A stretch of 64,000 nucleotides of DNA. Source: Ancylobacter sp. IITR112 (GTDB lineage: Bacteria; Pseudomonadota; Alphaproteobacteria; Rhizobiales; Xanthobacteraceae). This document shows, one piece after another, positions 15,529 to 23,849 of the stretch. The notes under the pieces were generated by a model that was given only the letters and a program-made list of their open reading frames with translations, did no database searches and was not told where the DNA came from. A program made the translations under genes and the position numbers. The stretch spans positions 3,472,001-3,536,000 of the forward strand of contig NZ_JBGCUS010000001.1 of NCBI RefSeq assembly GCF_041415945.1, read 5' to 3'. The number at the start of each line of letters is the position of its first letter. Within the stretch, counting starts at the first letter, position 1.

Positions 15529-16074
15529 ATGCACGACGCCACCGCGCTCCCGCGCTACCGCGACCTCGATCAGGCCGAACTCGACGCCGAGCAGCGCGCC
15601 ATTTTCGAGGAGATCGGCCGCCCGCGCGCCGGCGCGGTGCCGGCGCCGTTCCACCTCTATGTCGAGAGCCCCGATCTGGCGCGCAGCGCGCAGGCGGTCG
15701 GGGCGTTCTGCCGCTACCGCACCGGCCTGCCGCCGCGCCTCTCCGAACTCGCCATCCTCACCACCGCCGCCTATTGGGGCGCCGACTATGAGTTCGGCGT
15801 CCACGCGCGCGAGGCGCGCAAGGCCGGCGTGCCGGAAGCGGAGATCGAAGCGCTCGCGGACGGACGCCGCCCGGATTTCGCCGATGACGACGCGGCGCTG
15901 GTGCATGATTTCGCCAGCGCCGTCTACCGGCACAAGGACGTGCCCGACGCGCTCTTCGCAAAGGCGGTGGCGCGTTTCGGGCGGCGCACCGTGATCGAGC
16001 TCACCGGCCTGCTCGGCTATTACTCGATGCTCGCCATCGCCCTGCGCGTGTTCCGGGTTCCCCCGCCGGCCTAA
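15529..16074 (+). CDS. Carboxymuconolactone decarboxylase/AhpD-like protein
   Basis: A 181-residue all-helical protein of the carboxymuconolactone decarboxylase superfamily. The core YRTGLPPRLSELAILTTA is followed by WGADYEFGVHAREARKAG, with the Glu-x-x-x-His arrangement of the decarboxylase branch and no Cys-x-x-Cys, so it is not a peroxidase of the AhpD kind. It may decarboxylate or isomerise a ring-cleavage product. It ends the enzyme run; a LysR gene follows in the same direction after 66 bases. Confidence 0.82.
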   Translation: MHDATALPRYRDLDQAELDAEQRAIFEEIGRPRAGAVPAPFHLYVESPDLARSAQAVGAFCRYRTGLPPRLSELAILTTAAYWGADYEFGVHAREARKAGVPEAEIEALADGRRPDFADDDAALVHDFASAVYRHKDVPDALFAKAVARFGRRTVIELTGLLGYYSMLAIALRVFRVPPPA

Positions 16075-16140
16075 TCCGCATCCGCGTTCACAAGGGGGCG
16101 CACCCAGAACAGAACACGGCGCCCCATGGAGGAAGACGCC

Positions 16141-17100
16141 ATGGAACTGCGCAGCATCGAAGCCTTCGTCCGGGTGGCCGAACTCGGCAGCATCACCCGC
16201 GCCTCGCGCGATCTCGGCATCGTGCAGCCGGCGCTCAGCCGGCATATTCAGCGCATCGAGACGGAGATCGGCACGCCGCTTCTGGTGCGCCTGCCGCGCG
16301 GCGTGCAGCTCACTTTGGCCGGCCGCCGCTTCCTGCAGCACAGCCGGCGCATCCTGCAGGAAGTGGCGCGGGCGCGGCAGGAAATGAACAATGGCGGCGA
16401 CGGCGTCTCCGGCCGCGTCGTGGTCGGCATTTCGCCGACGCTGTCCTCCCTGCTGGCTCCGGGGCTGATCGAGCGCTGCAGCGCCGCCTATCCCGCCATC
16501 AACCTCACCATCATCGAGGAATTCACCCGCCGGCTGCAGGTGGATCTGGTGAACAGCCAGGTGGATCTCGCTCTTCTCACCAACCCGCCACCCAACCGGG
16601 CGCTGCGCTTCACCGCCGTGCTCACCGAGCCGATCGTCGTCGTCATGCCGCGCCAGTCGCGCGGGGTCTCGCCGGTGGTGACGCTGGACGAGCTCGCCTC
16701 GACACCTCTCCTGGTGACGCGCGGCATTCGCGCGCTGGTCGACGAGCAGCTCGCCTCGCACGGGGTCTGCATCGAGGTCGATTGCGAGATCGACGCGGTG
16801 GAGGCGATCCGGCGCATGCTGCTGCGCGGGCGGGGCGTCTCGATCATGCCGATCTCCGCCTTCCGCAAGGAGATTGAGGAAGGCCAGCTCACCGGGGTGG
16901 CGGTGGGCGGCGTCAATCTCAGCCGCACCATCATGCTCTCGCATGTCGGCGACAAGGTCAGCACCGCCGCCCAGGCGGTGATGGGGCTGCTCCGCGCCGA
17001 AATCGACGCCCTCGCCCAGCGCGGCATCTTCAGCGCGCTCCCCGATCATGGCCCGCACTGGGCGCCGCCGCAGCAGCGCGCGCTGGTCGGCGTCGCCTGA
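16141..17100 (+). CDS. LysR-family regulator at the end of the catabolic run
   Basis: A 319-residue LysR regulator: MELRSIEAFVRVAELGSITRAS, then LGIVQPALSRHIQRIETEIGTPLLVRLPRG. The rest is an effector-binding domain. I chose ATG 16141 because GGAGGAA lies eight bases upstream; an ATG at 16126 would add five residues. Being downstream in the same direction, it may be co-transcribed with the enzymes and feed back on the operon, or act on the second transporter cluster beyond. A strong terminator follows. Confidence 0.88.
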   Translation: MELRSIEAFVRVAELGSITRASRDLGIVQPALSRHIQRIETEIGTPLLVRLPRGVQLTLAGRRFLQHSRRILQEVARARQEMNNGGDGVSGRVVVGISPTLSSLLAPGLIERCSAAYPAINLTIIEEFTRRLQVDLVNSQVDLALLTNPPPNRALRFTAVLTEPIVVVMPRQSRGVSPVVTLDELASTPLLVTRGIRALVDEQLASHGVCIEVDCEIDAVEAIRRMLLRGRGVSIMPISAFRKEIEEGQLTGVAVGGVNLSRTIMLSHVGDKVSTAAQAVMGLLRAEIDALAQRGIFSALPDHGPHWAPPQQRALVGVA

Positions 17101-17137
17101 GCCCGGCGACGCCCCCCGGCGCAGCTTTCACCAGCAA

Positions 17138-17164
17138 AAAGGCCGGGCATCACGCCCGGCCTTT
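17138..17164. terminator. Bidirectional intrinsic terminator
   Basis: A perfect 11-base stem AAAGGCCGGGC / GCCCGGCCTTT with a 5-base loop lies between two convergent genes, the LysR gene (ending 17100) and TctA (ending 17188). Runs of A before and T after the stem make it able to stop transcription from both sides. Confidence 0.85.
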
Positions 17165-17187
17165 CGCCGTTGGAGGGGCGGCCGGCA

Positions 17188-18696
17188 TCAGTCGGCCGGC
17201 TCCTCGAAGGCGCGCTCGCGGGTCATGCGGATCATCGGCGCGATGAGGATCACCAGCAGCAGCGCAGTCATGACCAGGAAGGTCAGGCTGATCGGCCGCT
17301 GCACGAACACCATGGGATCGCCATGCGAGATCAGCAGCGCGCGGCGCAGCGTTTCCTCGATCATCGGCCCCAGGATGAAGCCGAGCAGCAGCGGCGCCGG
17401 CTCGCAATGCAGCCGCCGCATCAGATAGCCGAACGCGCCGAACAGCGCCGCCAGCATCACGTCGAGCGCGTTGTTGTTGATGCTGTACACGCCGATGCAG
17501 CAGAACAGCATGATCGCGGGGTAGAGCATGCGGTAGGGCACGGAGAGCAGCTTCACCCAGATGCCGACCAGCGGCAGGTTGAGCACAACAAGCATCAGAT
17601 TGCCCAGCCACATCGAGGCGATGAGGCCCCAGAACAGATCGGGGCGCTGGGTCATCAGTTGCGGCCCGGGCGACAGGCCCTGCATCATCAGCGCGCCGAT
17701 CATCAGCGCCATGACGGCGCTGGAGGGCAGGCCGAGGGTGAGCATCGGGATGAACGCGGTCTGGGCGGCGGCGTTGTTGGCGGCTTCCGGGCCGGCGACG
17801 CCCTCGATGGCGCCCTTGCCGAACTCGCCCGGCGTTTTCGACAGCTTCTTCTCCAGCGCATAGGTGGAGAAGGAGGCCAGCACCGGCCCGCCGCCCGGCA
17901 GAAGGCCGAGGCAGCCGCCGAGGAAGGTGCCGCGCAGCGCCGGCCTTATGAAGCGCTTGATGTCGGCCCAGCGCGGCCACAGGCCGTGCACATCCTTCAC
18001 GAAGCTGCGGGCGCCTTCGCCCTGGCCGAGATTGGAGATGGTCTCGCCAATGCCGAACATGCCCATGGCGATGACCGCGAAGTCGATGCCGTCGCCGAAG
18101 GCGGGGATGCCGAAGGTGTAGCGCTCCAGGCTGGTATTGGCGTCGATGCCGATGGTGCCGAGCAGGATGCCGACGAGGATCATGCCGATCGCCTTCACCA
18201 CCGAGCCATGGGCGAGGATCACCGCCGCCACCAGGCCGAACAGCATCAGCGAGAAATAATCGGCGGGCCCGAAATCCAGCGCCACCTCGGCGAGCGCCGG
18301 CGCCGCCACCGCGATGACGATGGTGGCCAGCGTGCCGGCGATGAAGGAGCAGAGCGCCGCCGTGGCCAGCGCCAGCCCCGCCTGGCCCTTGCGCGCCATC
18401 TGGTAGCCGTCGATCGCCGTCACCACGGACGAGCTCTCGCCCGGCAGGTTCACCAGAATGGCGGTGGTCGAGCCGCCATATTGCGCGCCGTAATAGATGC
18501 CGGCGAGCATGATGAGGGCCGCCGGCGCCGGCAGGGTGAAGGTCACCGGCAGCAGAATGGAAATGGTCGCCACCGGGCCGAGGCCGGGCAACACGCCGAT
18601 CACCGTGCCAAGCAGCACGCCGAGAAACCCGTAAGCGAGATTTTCCGGCGTCAGCGCGACGGAAAAGCCGAGCAGAACGTCACCGAACAGTTCCAT
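17188..18696 (-). CDS. Tripartite tricarboxylate transporter, large membrane subunit (TctA family), second system
   Basis: A 502-residue permease with the TctA motifs IGVLPGLGPVATISILLPVT near residue 33, YYGAQYGGSTTAILVNLPGE near 68, GLLPGGGPVLASFSTYALEK and GLPSSAVMALMIG. It is clearly a separate paralogue from the subunit at 7193. GAGGACG precedes the ATG, 9 bases after TctB ends. It is the last gene of the minus-strand transporter set and is followed by the shared terminator. Confidence 0.93.
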   Translation of the reverse strand: MELFGDVLLGFSVALTPENLAYGFLGVLLGTVIGVLPGLGPVATISILLPVTFTLPAPAALIMLAGIYYGAQYGGSTTAILVNLPGESSSVVTAIDGYQMARKGQAGLALATAALCSFIAGTLATIVIAVAAPALAEVALDFGPADYFSLMLFGLVAAVILAHGSVVKAIGMILVGILLGTIGIDANTSLERYTFGIPAFGDGIDFAVIAMGMFGIGETISNLGQGEGARSFVKDVHGLWPRWADIKRFIRPALRGTFLGGCLGLLPGGGPVLASFSTYALEKKLSKTPGEFGKGAIEGVAGPEAANNAAAQTAFIPMLTLGLPSSAVMALMIGALMMQGLSPGPQLMTQRPDLFWGLIASMWLGNLMLVVLNLPLVGIWVKLLSVPYRMLYPAIMLFCCIGVYSINNNALDVMLAALFGAFGYLMRRLHCEPAPLLLGFILGPMIEETLRRALLISHGDPMVFVQRPISLTFLVMTALLLVILIAPMIRMTRERAFEEPAD

Positions 18697-18705
18697 GCGA
18701 CGTCC

Positions 18706-19152
18706 TCACCAGAACCGGGTGGCGGGCAGGTACAGACCAAGCCCGTAGGAAAACAGCAGGTAGCAGAAGCCGACCAGCCCGACGGCGAGCAGCCCGGTTT
18801 CCAGCGGCGTGTAATCGCGCCCGGCAATGCGGGCGCCGATCACCACCACCAGCCCGGCGACGGGAAAGCCCCAATCCTCGATCAGCAGCCCGAACAGCAG
18901 GATGCTGGCGATCAGCAGCAGCATCGGCCGCAGATCGACGGCGCCGACTTCCTCGGTTTCCGTCAGGAAGGAGCGGATCAGCAGGATGGCGCCGAGCAGG
19001 ATCAGCCCGCTGCTGATCATCAGCGGGAAATAGCCGGCGCCCATGCGCGCGGCGGTGCCGATCGGATAGTCCGAGCCGATGATGATGGCGAGCGCACCGA
19101 GGCTGCAGAACAGCAGGCCGGTGAGGAAATCGGAGGAGAGCTTGATGTCCAT
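18706..19152 (-). CDS. Tripartite tricarboxylate transporter, small membrane subunit (TctB family), second system
   Basis: A 148-residue protein with four predicted membrane helices (FLTGLLFCSLGALAIIIG, GYFPLMISSGLILLGAILL, MLLLIASILLFGLLI, LAVGLVGFCYLLFSYGLGL). The opening DYPIGTAARMGAGYFP is typical of TctB. The ATG at 19152 is taken because the sequence further upstream is Arg/Pro-rich and not family-like. It lies between TctC (121 bases before) and TctA. Confidence 0.88.
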   Translation of the reverse strand: MDIKLSSDFLTGLLFCSLGALAIIIGSDYPIGTAARMGAGYFPLMISSGLILLGAILLIRSFLTETEEVGAVDLRPMLLLIASILLFGLLIEDWGFPVAGLVVVIGARIAGRDYTPLETGLLAVGLVGFCYLLFSYGLGLYLPATRFW

Positions 19153-19273
19153 GGGATGGGCTCCGCTGGCTCGCTCCCGCCGCCCGCGGCCGGGCAGGCC
19201 CGTGGCGGCGGACGGCGGAAGCTGGGGAGAAGAGGGCCGCCGGCGGCGCACCCTCTTCCGGCGCGCGTCAGGG

Positions 19274-20287
19274 TCAGTCGGCCTTGGCGCCGATCTCCTT
19301 GATCACCGCGCCCCATTTGTCGGCGTCGGCCTGGATGTACGCCTTGAAGTCCGCCGGGCTGGGGCTGGACACCGCGATGACGCCGGATTCGGCCATGCGC
19401 GCCTTGATGGCGGGGTCTTTCATCGCCTCAACCACGGCGGCGTGCAGCTTGTCGATGATCGGCTGCGGCGTGCCGGCCGGCGCGAGCAGCCCCTGCCAGG
19501 AGGAGGAGACGCTCTTGGGGAAGCCCTGCTCGGTCATGGTCGGCACGTCGGGAAGCTGCGGCACGCGCTCCTTGGTGGAAACGCCGAGCGCCTTCAGCCG
19601 TCCGCCCTTCACATGGTTGATGCCGGAGGAGATGGTCACGAACATCAGGCTGACATGGCCGCCCATGACATCGGCGGTGGCGGGGCCCGCCCCTCCCTTA
19701 TAGGGCACATGGTTCATGTCGAGCCCCGCCTCGCGGCGGAAGGACTCCATTTCCAGCCGGTTGACCGAGCCGGTTCCAGGCGAGGCGAAATTCACCTCGC
19801 CGGGATGCGCCTTCACATAGGCCACCAGTTCCACGACATTGTTGGGCGGGAATTTCGGATTGGCGATCAGGAGGCCGGGCGTGTCGGCGATGATGGAGAT
19901 CGGCACGAAGTCCTCCATCGGCTTCACCCGCAGGCTGGAGAAAAGCGACGGGTTGATCGACACCGTGCCGACATTGGCGAGGAACAGCGTGTAGCCGTCC
20001 GGCTTCGCCCGCGCCGCGAGGTCCATGCCGACATTGCCGGCCGCCCCGTCGCGGTTCTCAATGACGATCTGCTGGCCGAGTATCTCCGCCAGCCGCGGCT
20101 GGATCAGCCGGGCGGCGAAATCCGAGGCCCCGCCCGGCGCGAAGGGCACAATGATGGTGATCGGCTTGGTCGGGTAGTCGGACTGGGCGCGCGCGGGCTG
20201 CGCGTGCCACGGCGCGAGGGCGAGCAGCGCCCCCGCCAGGAGTGCAAGGCCGGCGCGCCGGCGGGTCATGGTCACGGTGGCAGTCAT
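19274..20287 (-). CDS. Tripartite tricarboxylate transporter, substrate-binding protein (TctC/Bug), second system
   Basis: A 337-residue binding protein. The signal peptide MTRRRAGLALLAGALLALAP ends at ARA-QS. The mature start YPTKPITIIVPFAPGGASD and GQQIVIENRDGAAGNVG are classic Bug-family loops, better conserved than in the protein at 5648, so the two probably bind different ligands. GGGAGGGAACA precedes the ATG. It is the first transporter gene after the Gfo/Idh/MocA gene 67 bases upstream, so enzyme and transporter are likely co-regulated. Confidence 0.92.
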   Translation of the reverse strand: MTATVTMTRRRAGLALLAGALLALAPWHAQPARAQSDYPTKPITIIVPFAPGGASDFAARLIQPRLAEILGQQIVIENRDGAAGNVGMDLAARAKPDGYTLFLANVGTVSINPSLFSSLRVKPMEDFVPISIIADTPGLLIANPKFPPNNVVELVAYVKAHPGEVNFASPGTGSVNRLEMESFRREAGLDMNHVPYKGGAGPATADVMGGHVSLMFVTISSGINHVKGGRLKALGVSTKERVPQLPDVPTMTEQGFPKSVSSSWQGLLAPAGTPQPIIDKLHAAVVEAMKDPAIKARMAESGVIAVSSPSPADFKAYIQADADKWGAVIKEIGAKAD

Positions 20288-20354
20288 TGTTCCCTCCCAG
20301 GAATCCCGGCGCCGCGTTGTTTTCTGGCTGGCGCCGTCGCAGCTTCGCCGCGCG

Positions 20355-21491
20355 TCAGGCCATGGCGGCCTCGCGCATCAGTTCACGCTCTCCTTCCACC
20401 TCCAGCGGCAGCTTCACCGGCTTCCTCAGGCGCGCGGAGAGATCGAGCGCCTTGGTGAGCATGAGCCGGTTATGCGCCTCGGCAGCGGTGGCATGCTGGG
20501 TCGGCAGGTCGAGCGCGATACGGTTGAGCCAGGACTCGGTTTCGGTGCGCATCGGCCCGCGCAATTCGCCGAGCGCCATGTCGCCCGGCGGGTAGCTGCC
20601 CATGAAATCGACCAGCCGGCTCTTGTCGGGCAGATAGCCTTCCTCCTGCGGCGCGGAGACCGCCAGCACGATGTCGCGATGCGTGTCGTCAATGGTCAGC
20701 ACCCCGGTCGTGCCGACAATGCCGACCTCAAGGCTGTACACCGCGCCGGGCCAGGTCACCGGCAGCGCCCAGTTGATGTTGAGATGGTAGATCGAGCCGT
20801 CCGACATCATGATCATGCCGGCGGTGCCGTCGATGCCGCGCCAGTCCGGCCCCAGCACATTGTCGACCGAACGGGCATAGACCTCGACCGGCGTCTTCGC
20901 CTCCAGATACCACATGACGATATCGAGCGCGTGGGTGCCCGAGATCACCATCGGCGAGATGGTCTCGGGCGCGTTTGAGCGGCGGTAATTGTCGATCGCC
21001 ACAAGCCGGTTCATGAAGGCGCGGGAAGTCACCATGGTGACATCGCCCAGAGCGCCGGTGCGCACCTTCTCCTTGGCCGCCAGCCAGCGGCGGCGGAAGC
21101 GCTGGGTGTAACCGACCACGGCATCGACGCCGCTGCGCTCGATCGCCCGCAGCACCCGCGCCGAATCGTCGAGATGGGTCGCCAGCGGCTTCTCGATCAG
21201 CATGGGCAGGCCGCGCTCCAGCGCCGCCATGACCGGATCGACATGCAGATGCTCGTCGGTGGCGACGATGACCGCCGTCACCTCCGGCCGCTTCAGCAAT
21301 TCGCGGTGATCGGTGGTGACGAAGTCGGCGCCGATCTCCGCCCCGACGCGCCGCCCCTTTTCCGGGTCGATCTCGGCGAGGCCGATCCATTCCACCGCCG
21401 GGTGGCGCGCGGCGACGGCGCCGCGAAACAGGCCGACGCGCCCCGCGCCGACAATGGCGAGGCCGATCCCCTTGGGCGACGGACGACGCAT
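20355..21491 (-). CDS. Gfo/Idh/MocA-family oxidoreductase (second)
   Basis: A 378-residue oxidoreductase. The Rossmann motif is LAIVGAGRVGLFRG; the catalytic lysine motif is MLIEKPLATHLDD; QRFRRRWLAAKEKV and GTHALDIVMWYLEA follow in the C-terminal domain, like inositol 2-dehydrogenase relatives. The ATG at 21491 has GGGAGG at good spacing; upstream codons in frame encode an Arg/Pro-rich stretch unlike the family. It leads the second transporter operon. The 245-base gap upstream carries an inverted repeat that may be its operator. Confidence 0.87.
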   Translation of the reverse strand: MRRPSPKGIGLAIVGAGRVGLFRGAVAARHPAVEWIGLAEIDPEKGRRVGAEIGADFVTTDHRELLKRPEVTAVIVATDEHLHVDPVMAALERGLPMLIEKPLATHLDDSARVLRAIERSGVDAVVGYTQRFRRRWLAAKEKVRTGALGDVTMVTSRAFMNRLVAIDNYRRSNAPETISPMVISGTHALDIVMWYLEAKTPVEVYARSVDNVLGPDWRGIDGTAGMIMMSDGSIYHLNINWALPVTWPGAVYSLEVGIVGTTGVLTIDDTHRDIVLAVSAPQEEGYLPDKSRLVDFMGSYPPGDMALGELRGPMRTETESWLNRIALDLPTQHATAAEAHNRLMLTKALDLSARLRKPVKLPLEVEGERELMREAAMA

Positions 21492-21607
21492 CACCGGCCT
21501 CCCTGCAGGGCGACACCCGCCGGGGCCGGCAGGTCGGAACGGGAGCCGGTTGCCCCCTCGCGGCGTTGGCTGGCGATGTCGTGCGGCCTCATCGGTCTCC
21601 ACCTTGT

Positions 21608-21641
21608 CACATGTTGTTCTTGATCGTGAGCGGAACATGTG
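21608..21641. promoter_or_regulatory. Candidate operator CACATGTT-N18-AACATGTG
   Basis: Perfect 8-base arms separated by 18 bases lie 117 bases upstream of the second Gfo/Idh/MocA gene, in the gap between it and the GntR gene. It is the only strong symmetry in 21492-21736. The nearby GntR/UTRA protein is the obvious candidate to bind, though each half-site is itself almost palindromic (CACATG / CATGTG), which could mean two dimer sites. Confidence 0.4.
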
Positions 21642-21736
21642 CGGCCGGGCCGGGCAAATGCTGTTTCGCCATTGGGACATAGCCCGCGGGCATGGGTCCG
21701 GCGGCGACGCTGGGCGAAGCGGCGGATAGGGGCGGC

Positions 21737-22513
21737 TCAGCGCCGCTCGAAAGCGATGTTCAGCGAGAAGCGGTTTTCCGGGTGCACGGAATAGGTGACG
21801 AGATAGACGCCGCCCTCCGGCCGCCGGTAGCGGCGCACGATGATGAGCGCCGGATCCCCCGGCTGCGCCATCAGCGGCGCGGCGAGATCCTCGGTGATGC
21901 GGCCGACGAAGATCTCGATCTGCGCATGCGCCGCCCGCACGCCCAGCGTCTGCTCGATCTGGCGGACCACCGGTGCGCCCTCCGGATTGGGCAGGTCGAA
22001 CACCCCGGCATGATCAGGCCGGACATAAATGTCGAAATAGGCGATGGGAGCCTGCGCCGCCTTGGTCTGGCGCACCGCCTTGAGCCGCACCCAGGCTTCG
22101 CCGGCGCCGCAGGCGAGAAGATGCGCCAGCTCGGGCGAGGCGGTCACCGGCTCGATGCCGAGCGTGCGCCGGAAGGTCTCGGCGGGGTAGTGCAGCAGTT
22201 CCTCCACCGAGCCGAGGGTGTGGACGAACGCCTCGCGGCGGCGGCTTGCCACCACCACGGTGCCCGCCCCGGCGCGCGCAGCGATCAGCCCGTCCTCGCG
22301 CAGCCCGGCAAGCGCCTGACGTATGGTGAACCGGCTCGCGCCGAAGCGCGCGCACAGCGCGTGCTCGGTCGGCAGCCGGGTGCCCTGCGGCGGTTGGCCG
22401 GCTTCGATCTCGGCACGCAGCGTCGCCGCGATCTCGGCATAGAGCGGCGCGCCGCCGCTGGCGGGGCTCTCGGCCGAAGGACGGCGCGTCCGGGATGATC
22501 TGGCCTTGTTCAT
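21737..22513 (-). CDS. GntR-family regulator with UTRA domain (HutC subfamily)
   Basis: A 258-residue regulator. The winged helix is PLYAEIAATLRAEIEAGQPP, then GTRLPTEHALCARFGASRFTIRQAL. The UTRA effector domain spans roughly residues 90-250 (GEAWVRLKAVRQ, APIAYFDIYVRPDHA, IEIFVGRITEDLAAPL, YLVTYSVHPENRF). HutC-type regulators usually repress a local catabolic or uptake operon until a small ligand binds. It lies between two Gfo/Idh/MocA genes and near the second tripartite system, which it probably controls. ATG 22513 is preceded by an in-frame GTG one codon earlier. Confidence 0.88.
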   Translation of the reverse strand: MNKARSSRTRRPSAESPASGGAPLYAEIAATLRAEIEAGQPPQGTRLPTEHALCARFGASRFTIRQALAGLREDGLIAARAGAGTVVVASRRREAFVHTLGSVEELLHYPAETFRRTLGIEPVTASPELAHLLACGAGEAWVRLKAVRQTKAAQAPIAYFDIYVRPDHAGVFDLPNPEGAPVVRQIEQTLGVRAAHAQIEIFVGRITEDLAAPLMAQPGDPALIIVRRYRRPEGGVYLVTYSVHPENRFSLNIAFERR

Positions 22514-22604
22514 CACTCGCTCGCCCCGGCGGGCGCCGACGCTCCCTGCCTCATCGCGTGCCTCGCCCCTCGCCTCGGGCCTTGCCGTCCCCTCGCGCGG
22601 GCGG

Positions 22605-23690
22605 TCAGCCCGCCGCCAGCGCCGCCGATTTGAGATCGTCGATCCGCGCCAGCGACTGGTTGGACAGCGGCAGGTCGACCGGCTCGTTCACCGCCGCCGA
22701 AAGGTCCGCCGCCATATAGCACTGCATCACCATGCGCGCATGTTCCGGCGCCACCATCGGTGCGCGGTCGAGCAGCACGGATTCGAGGAAATGCAGCGTC
22801 TCCGGCCCCATCTGGCCAGCGAAGACATGGTCGACCTGTTCGCCCGGCATGGTCGACATGGGAAAACGGGTGCCCTCGGAAACCGTGCTCAGCCAGTTGT
22901 CGCGCTGGGTATCGTCGAGGATCAGCGCGCCCTCGGTTCCGGTGATCTCGATCCAGGTGCCGCAATAATTGGGATAGGCGGGCGGCAGGTTCCAGCCGCC
23001 GCCGACCACCACCAGCATGCCATTGTCCATGGTCACGGTGGACCACATGCAGTCATAGGAGCCGTTGACCGCCTGCATGTAGCCATAGGCGCCCTGCGAA
23101 TAGACCCGCACGGGCTTGGCCGGTTCCAGCAGCCAGAACACGAAGTCGAGGTCATGGGTCGATTCCATCGCGGCGGGCGAGAGCTTGACCCGCGAGGCGA
23201 TCTTCTTGCCGAGATTGCGCGAGAGATGCCGCGACACCATCACATTGACCACGCGGCCGAGGGTGCCGTCCGCGATCGCCTTCTTGGCATAGGCGATTTT
23301 CGGGTTGAAGCGCTGGGAATAGCCGATGGTGAACTTCACGCCCTGGCGCTGCGACAGCTCGATCAGCTCGTTGGCCTCCCACAATTCGAGCGCGATGGGC
23401 TTCTCCAGCAGAACATGTTTGCCGGCTTTCAAGCAGTCGCGGGCGATGGGGTAATGGGTGCCCTCGGGCGTGGTCGAGATATAGACCACGCGGATGGCAT
23501 CATTGGCGACGATGTCGCGGTAATCCAGCGTCGCGCTCGCCGCCCCGGTGAGCCGCCGCACCTCTTCCAGCCGCTCGGGCCGGATGTCGCAAATGTGCAG
23601 CCGGTCCACCAGCGCCGAGCGTGCGAGCGTCTCCGCCCGAATGCCGCCGCACCATCCGGTGCCGATGACAGCTACGTCCGTCTGCCGCAT
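22605..23690 (-). CDS. Gfo/Idh/MocA-family oxidoreductase (third)
   Basis: A 361-residue oxidoreductase. The Rossmann motif is VAVIGTGWCGGIRAE; the lysine motif is HVLLEKPIALELWEANE; QRFNPKIAYAKKAI and STHDLDFVFWLLEPAKPV follow. It differs clearly from the other two members of this family in the island, so these are not recent duplicates. ATG 23690 has GAGGGCG upstream. It stands 91 bases before the GntR gene and is probably co-transcribed with it. The palindrome TTGTACGGACAA lies 23 bases before the start. Confidence 0.87.
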   Translation of the reverse strand: MRQTDVAVIGTGWCGGIRAETLARSALVDRLHICDIRPERLEEVRRLTGAASATLDYRDIVANDAIRVVYISTTPEGTHYPIARDCLKAGKHVLLEKPIALELWEANELIELSQRQGVKFTIGYSQRFNPKIAYAKKAIADGTLGRVVNVMVSRHLSRNLGKKIASRVKLSPAAMESTHDLDFVFWLLEPAKPVRVYSQGAYGYMQAVNGSYDCMWSTVTMDNGMLVVVGGGWNLPPAYPNYCGTWIEITGTEGALILDDTQRDNWLSTVSEGTRFPMSTMPGEQVDHVFAGQMGPETLHFLESVLLDRAPMVAPEHARMVMQCYMAADLSAAVNEPVDLPLSNQSLARIDDLKSAALAAG

Positions 23691-23712
23691 CGCGATCGCC
23701 CTCTTTTTGAAT

Positions 23713-23724
23713 TTGTACGGACAA
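23713..23724. promoter_or_regulatory. Candidate GntR-type operator TTGTACGGACAA
   Basis: A 12-base near-perfect palindrome (one mismatched pair) just upstream of the third Gfo/Idh/MocA gene. It resembles the TTGTA-TACAA type sites of GntR-family proteins. The same 11-base core occurs once more, inverted, at 24067-24077 within the GMC gene. Binding by the regulator at 21737 is inferred from proximity. Confidence 0.4.
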
Positions 23725-23849
23725 TCTACGTCGCTTGGCGGCGGATGCAAGCGCGCCGGTACCCGCTCTGGCTCACGATGCCCCCGTCGCGCGCGAAGGG
23801 CTGGAGCCCCGTCGGCGGGAGGCGCCGGGGCTCCGGCAAGGATCGCTGT

